A DNA stretch of 7,898 bases from the NCBI GenBank assembly GCA_003222375.1, contig QHVX01000082.1:1-7898 (forward strand), in the 5' to 3' direction. This stretch comes from Acidobacteriota bacterium (GTDB taxonomy: Bacteria > Acidobacteriota > Thermoanaerobaculia > Gp7-AA8). Position 1 is the first letter of the stretch, and each line of letters begins with the position of its first letter. Of this stretch, positions 4,900-7,898 are shown piece by piece. Position numbers and translations under genes: made by a program. The notes below the pieces were generated by a model that was not told the origin of the DNA, searched no databases, and was given only the letters and a program-made list of their open reading frames with translations.

Positions 4900-7626
4900 A
4901 TGCCGCAAAAGTACGTCTATTTCTTCGGCGAGGGTCACGCCGAGGGCAACGCGAAGATGAAGGACATCCTGGGCGGCAAAGGCGCAGGCCTCGCCGAGAT
5001 GACGAACATCGGCGTTCCCGTTCCGCCTGGCTTCACGATCTCCACTGAGGTCTGCACGTACTTCTACGCCCACGGGAAAGAGTATCCGCCCGAGCTGAAA
5101 AAATCGGTCGAGGAAAACCTCGCACGGGTCGAGAAATCCGTTGGGAAAAAATTCGGCGATGCGAAACAGCCGCTGCTCGTGTCGGTCCGATCGGGTGCAC
5201 GCGCGTCCATGCCCGGCATGATGGACACCATCCTCAACCTCGGCCTCAACGATGAGACTGTGAAGGGGCTCGCGGCATCCGCCAACGAACGCTTCGCGTA
5301 CGACTCGTACCGGCGTTTCATTCAGATGTACTCCGATGTCGTACTCAACATCGATCGCGAGCACTTCGAGCACGAGCTCTTCGCGGCGCGCGACCGCGCG
5401 GGAGTCAAGACGGACGCGGAGATTCCGGCCGCTGGGCTGAAAAAGCTCATCGAAACGTATAAGAATATTGTTACTAATAACAATCAACAATTTCCACAGG
5501 GCGTCGCCGACCAACTTTGGGGGGCGATCGGCGCCGTTTTTCTGTCGTGGAACAACCAGCGCGCGATCACCTATCGCAAGCTGAACGGAATTCCGGACGA
5601 TTGGGGCACGGCCGTCAACGTGCAGTCGATGGTCTTCGGCAACATGGGGGATGACTCCGCCACCGGCGTCGCATTCACGCGCAATCCATCGACCGGCGAG
5701 AAGAAGTTCTTCGGCGAGTATCTGCCTAACGCGCAGGGCGAGGACGTCGTGGCCGGCATTCGCACGCCGCTTCCGATCTCGAAGGCCCAAGTCGTCGGCA
5801 AAGAGAAGTCGCTCGAAGAGACGATGCCCGCGGTCTACAAACAACTGGAGGACGTCTACAGGAAACTCGAGGACCACTACCGCGACATGCAGGACATCGA
5901 GTTCACGATCGAGAAGGGCAAGCTCTATCTCCTGCAGACGCGGACCGGAAAGCGGACCGGATTCGCAGCGGTGAAGATCGCATGCGACATGGTCGATGAG
6001 AAAAAAATCGAGCCGCGCGACGCCGTGTCGCGCGTGGAAGCGAATCAGATCACGCAGCTCCTGGCGCCGGTATTCGACGCAACCGAGAAACAAAAGGCGC
6101 TCAAGGGCGGCCGCCTGTTAGGCCGCGGTCTTCCCGCCGGTCCGGGCGCGGCGGCGGGGCGGGTGGCGTTCAGCGCCGAGCACGCGGTTGCCATGGCGAA
6201 GGACGGCCCGGTCGTTCTCGTGCGCATCGAGACGTCCCCCGAAGACATCGCGGGCATGCACAGCGCAGTCGGCATTCTCACCACCCGCGGAGGTTTGACA
6301 TCGCATGCCGCGGTCGTCGCGCGCGGAATGGGACGGCCGTGCGTGGTCGGCGCCGGAGCGTTGCGCGTCGATTACTCACGCGGCGAGCTGCGATCGGAGG
6401 GCCATGAGCCGCTCGAGGAAGGCGATCGGATCTCCATCGACGGCAGCACCGGCGAAGTGATCAGCGGGCAACTCGCGACGCGGCCTTCGGAAGTCATCCA
6501 GGTCCTGGTCGAAGGAACGATGAAGCCGGAGCAATCGGAAGTTTTTCGCAATTTCGATCGCCTCCTGAAATGGGCCGACGAAATTCGCACGCTGGGCGTC
6601 CGCACAAATGCCGACACGACGCAGGACGCGCGCGTGGCGCGGCTTTTCGGCGCGCACGGAATCGGTCTTTGCCGCACCGAGCACATGTTCTTCGCGGAGG
6701 AACGCATCCTGCGCGTTCGCGAGATGATCCTCGCCCGCAACGAGGACGGACGCCGCAAGGCAATCGACCAGCTGCTGCCGTATCAGAAGGGCGACTTCGA
6801 AGGCATCTTTCGCGAGCTGGCCGGAATGCCGGTCACGATCCGCCTTCTCGATCCGCCGCTCCACGAATTTCTGCCGCATACCGAGAGCCAGATCTCGACG
6901 GTTGCGCGCGACATGGAATGGGGATTTATCGAGCTGCGTGCGAAGGTCAATCAACTGCACGAAACGAATCCGATGCTCGGCCATCGCGGCTGCCGGTTGG
7001 CGATCACGTTCCCCGAGATTTACGAAATGCAGGTCCGGGCGATCTATCAGGCTGCCTGCGAAGTGAAGAGCGACGGCGTCGATGCCAAGCCGGAAGTCAT
7101 GATTCCGCTCGTCGGCACCGTGAAGGAACTGCAGATCCTCACCGACATGGTCCGCCGCGTGGCCTCCGAAGTGCTCAAAGAGCGCGGGGTCCAGATGCCG
7201 ATTGTCGTCGGCACGATGATCGAGATCCCGCGCGCGGCACTGATCGCCGACAAGCTCGCTGAGACCGCGGAGTTCTTCTCGTTCGGCACGAACGACCTGA
7301 CGCAGATGGCGTTCGGCTATTCGCGCGATGATGCCGGCACGTTCCTGCCGGAATACGTCGACAAAAAGATTCTGCCGAAAGATCCGTTCGAATCACTCGA
7401 TCAGGAAGGCGTCGGCCAGCTCGTGCGAATGGGTACGGAACGCGGACGCAGCGCGAACAAGAAGCTGAAGGTCGGTGTCTGCGGAGAGCACGGCGGCGAT
7501 CCCGACTCGATCCGCTTTTTCCGCACGTGCAATCTCGATTACGTCTCCTGCTCGCCGTATCGCGTGCCTGTTGCGCGATTGGCAGCGGCGCAGGCGGAGC
7601 TCGAGTTCAAGCACTACGAGGGCTGA
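4900..7626 (+). CDS. ppdK: Pyruvate, phosphate dikinase (PPDK)
   Basis: PPDK reversibly converts pyruvate, ATP and phosphate to PEP, AMP and PPi in the cytoplasm, serving glycolysis or gluconeogenesis. The protein has 908 residues, close to the usual 870-900. The N-terminal ATP-grasp region shows KYVYFFGEGHAEGN (4-17), LGGKGAGLAEMT (24-35), VSVRSGARASMPGMMDTILN (94-113), DDWGTAVNVQSMVFGNMG (233-250), FTRNPSTGE (259-267) and LLQTRTGKRTG (344-354). The phosphohistidine domain has TRGGLTSHAAVVARGMGRP (462-480) with catalytic His469. Thr467 is at the position targeted by the PPDK regulatory protein in other organisms. The C-terminal TIM-barrel has RLLDPPLHEFLP (648-659), NPMLGHRGCRL (690-700), GTMIEIPRAA (771-780), FFSFGTNDLTQM (792-803) and GVCGEHGGDP (859-868) with catalytic Cys861. 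All key residues I checked are present. Codons for residues 187-199 are unusually AT-rich. It starts 11 bp after the lipoprotein gene. Confidence 0.98.
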   Translation: MPQKYVYFFGEGHAEGNAKMKDILGGKGAGLAEMTNIGVPVPPGFTISTEVCTYFYAHGKEYPPELKKSVEENLARVEKSVGKKFGDAKQPLLVSVRSGARASMPGMMDTILNLGLNDETVKGLAASANERFAYDSYRRFIQMYSDVVLNIDREHFEHELFAARDRAGVKTDAEIPAAGLKKLIETYKNIVTNNNQQFPQGVADQLWGAIGAVFLSWNNQRAITYRKLNGIPDDWGTAVNVQSMVFGNMGDDSATGVAFTRNPSTGEKKFFGEYLPNAQGEDVVAGIRTPLPISKAQVVGKEKSLEETMPAVYKQLEDVYRKLEDHYRDMQDIEFTIEKGKLYLLQTRTGKRTGFAAVKIACDMVDEKKIEPRDAVSRVEANQITQLLAPVFDATEKQKALKGGRLLGRGLPAGPGAAAGRVAFSAEHAVAMAKDGPVVLVRIETSPEDIAGMHSAVGILTTRGGLTSHAAVVARGMGRPCVVGAGALRVDYSRGELRSEGHEPLEEGDRISIDGSTGEVISGQLATRPSEVIQVLVEGTMKPEQSEVFRNFDRLLKWADEIRTLGVRTNADTTQDARVARLFGAHGIGLCRTEHMFFAEERILRVREMILARNEDGRRKAIDQLLPYQKGDFEGIFRELAGMPVTIRLLDPPLHEFLPHTESQISTVARDMEWGFIELRAKVNQLHETNPMLGHRGCRLAITFPEIYEMQVRAIYQAACEVKSDGVDAKPEVMIPLVGTVKELQILTDMVRRVASEVLKERGVQMPIVVGTMIEIPRAALIADKLAETAEFFSFGTNDLTQMAFGYSRDDAGTFLPEYVDKKILPKDPFESLDQEGVGQLVRMGTERGRSANKKLKVGVCGEHGGDPDSIRFFRTCNLDYVSCSPYRVPVARLAAAQAELEFKHYEG
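5458..5499 (+). other. AT-rich patch with a hairpin inside ppdK
   Basis: Within otherwise GC-rich ppdK, positions 5461-5496 have 8 G/C in 36 bases, about 22%. For residues 187-199, 11 of 13 codons end in A or T, opposite to the rest of the gene. The patch contains a perfect inverted repeat, ATTGTTA (5467-5473) and TAACAAT (5478-5484), around a 4-nt loop. The reading frame is intact, and the encoded segment, rich in Asn and Gln, lies in the region before the conserved QLWGAIGAVF. Confidence 0.6.
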
Positions 7627-7709
7627 CCGGAAAGAAGGCAGAAGGCAGAAGGATGCTACATCTCGTTACTGCTGCCTTCTGCCTTCTGCCTTCTGCTTTC
7701 TGCCCGGTC
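7625..7709. repeat. Large imperfect inverted repeat made of 7-bp GCAGAAG units between ppdK and the DedA gene
   Basis: The left arm holds a 20-bp block at 7633-7652 (three GAAGGCA-type units, the last incomplete) that is exactly complementary to 7675-7694 in the right arm. A 22-nt loop (7653-7674) lies between them. Outer ends GACCGG (7625-7630) and CCGGTC (7704-7709) are also complementary, although the right arm is about one unit longer. The element begins within the ppdK stop codon and extends into the end of the convergent gene. It could act as a transcription barrier for both genes, but no T-run follows either arm, so it is not a classic intrinsic terminator. It may instead be a dispersed repeat of this genome. 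Confidence 0.75.
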
Positions 7710-7898
7710 CCGCCATTGGTGCCACGCCCAAATCCCGACGCCGGCAACAATCAGAATCAACAATCCCCACTTCTCGATGTGCGCGGCGCGGCCGAGGATC
7801 CGCTCGACGGCGCGGCCGAAGTAAAAACCTGCCGTCGCGATGACGATCGCCCACACGATGCAGGTGATCGCCTCGTAGATCAGAAACTTGATCATCGA
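7656..7898 (-). CDS. DedA-family membrane protein, C-terminal fragment (5' end beyond window)
   Basis: The frame is open from the right edge to a TAG at 7658-7656, giving 80 codons. An in-frame ATG exists at 7895, but a serine codon precedes it and DedA proteins are normally about 200 residues, so this is the end of a larger gene. The sequence SMIKFLIYEAITCIVWAIVI, then AGFYFGRAVERIL and HIEKWGLLILIVAGVGIWAW, matches the C-terminal part of DedA/SNARE-associated proteins: a Phe-Leu-x-Tyr-Asn/Glu helix, a Gly-x-x-Phe-Gly turn, and a final membrane helix. Two hydrophobic segments are visible at about residues 8-27 and 43-58. DedA proteins are inner-membrane proteins implicated in lipid transport and membrane homeostasis. 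The polar tail after residue 60 is encoded by the 7-bp repeat element and is probably not conserved. The gene converges on ppdK, leaving 29 bp between stops. Confidence 0.85.
   Translation of the reverse strand, partial: SMIKFLIYEAITCIVWAIVIATAGFYFGRAVERILGRAAHIEKWGLLILIVAGVGIWAWHQWRDRAESRRQKAEGSSNEM
7669..7703 (-). repeat. Tandem 7-bp repeat, five units of GCAGAAG with end variants
   Basis: Read on the minus strand, this is GCAGAAA, then three GCAGAAG, then GCAGCAG. It forms the right arm of the larger inverted repeat and encodes the last part of the DedA-family protein (about residues 65-76, counted from the in-frame Met at 7895). Because the unit is not a multiple of three, gain or loss of one unit would change the frame of the tail. 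Confidence 0.8.

Noticed and set aside
4780..6093. Long minus-strand open frame (437 codons) opposite the first half of ppdK
   Set aside because: PPDK is unambiguous on the plus strand. The antisense product is compositionally odd and is explained by GC-rich third positions.
7633..7703. Possible CRISPR-like array
   Set aside because: The units are 7 bp and contiguous with no spacers, and the two blocks are in opposite orientation. This is a tandem/inverted repeat, not CRISPR.
7625..7709. Standard intrinsic terminator
   Set aside because: The stem is strong, but no run of T follows on either strand, so it is reported as a repeat with a possible, unproven termination role.
7656..7895. Complete 79-residue small membrane protein starting at the ATG at 7895
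   Set aside because: The sequence matches the C-terminal part of the longer DedA family and the frame remains open to the window edge, so a truncated larger gene is more likely.

Overview
The window reads as chromosomal DNA of a GC-rich, Gram-negative-type free-living bacterium. The evidence is high GC at third codon positions, two probable lipoproteins, a two-subunit (alpha plus beta) glycyl-tRNA synthetase and a bacterial pyruvate phosphate dikinase (PPDK). The gene order and the proline/threonine-rich lipoprotein would suit Acidobacteriota or a related uncultivated lineage, but the sequence alone does not settle the phylum. No phage, transposon, CRISPR or RNA gene is visible.

Layout. At the left edge, on the minus strand, is the N-terminal half of an Rrf2-family regulator resembling the SUF Fe-S assembly regulators. 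A 96-bp divergent intergenic region (260-355) with several inverted repeats and opposing promoter-like elements separates it from a plus-strand run. That run is a small Thr/Pro-rich lipoprotein (356-868), glyQ (879-1772), glyS (1773-3806), a second lipoprotein with a discoidin-like domain (3803-4888) and ppdK (4900-7626). The genes are packed with gaps of 10, 0, -4 and 11 bp. A convergent minus-strand gene at the right edge encodes the C-terminal part of a DedA-family membrane protein. It meets ppdK at a large inverted repeat built from 7-bp units.

How the genes work together. glyQ and glyS make the two subunits of one enzyme and look translationally coupled: a hairpin at the end of glyQ contains the likely glyS ribosome-binding site. 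PPDK interconverts pyruvate and PEP. Its location next to glyQS recurs in several bacterial phyla, and here an uncharacterised lipoprotein sits between them. glyQ and ppdK each have a TATAAT-like hexamer ending 9-10 nt before the ATG and no well-placed Shine-Dalgarno sequence, which suggests additional promoters giving leaderless or nearly leaderless messages.

Most of the window is ordinary housekeeping sequence. The items most worth a second look are the operator-like array at 314-332, the hairpin around the glyS ribosome-binding site, the unstudied discoidin-like lipoprotein, the AT-rich patch inside ppdK, and the 7-bp repeat element that forms the tail of the DedA gene. I found no convincing sign of a wholly new system.
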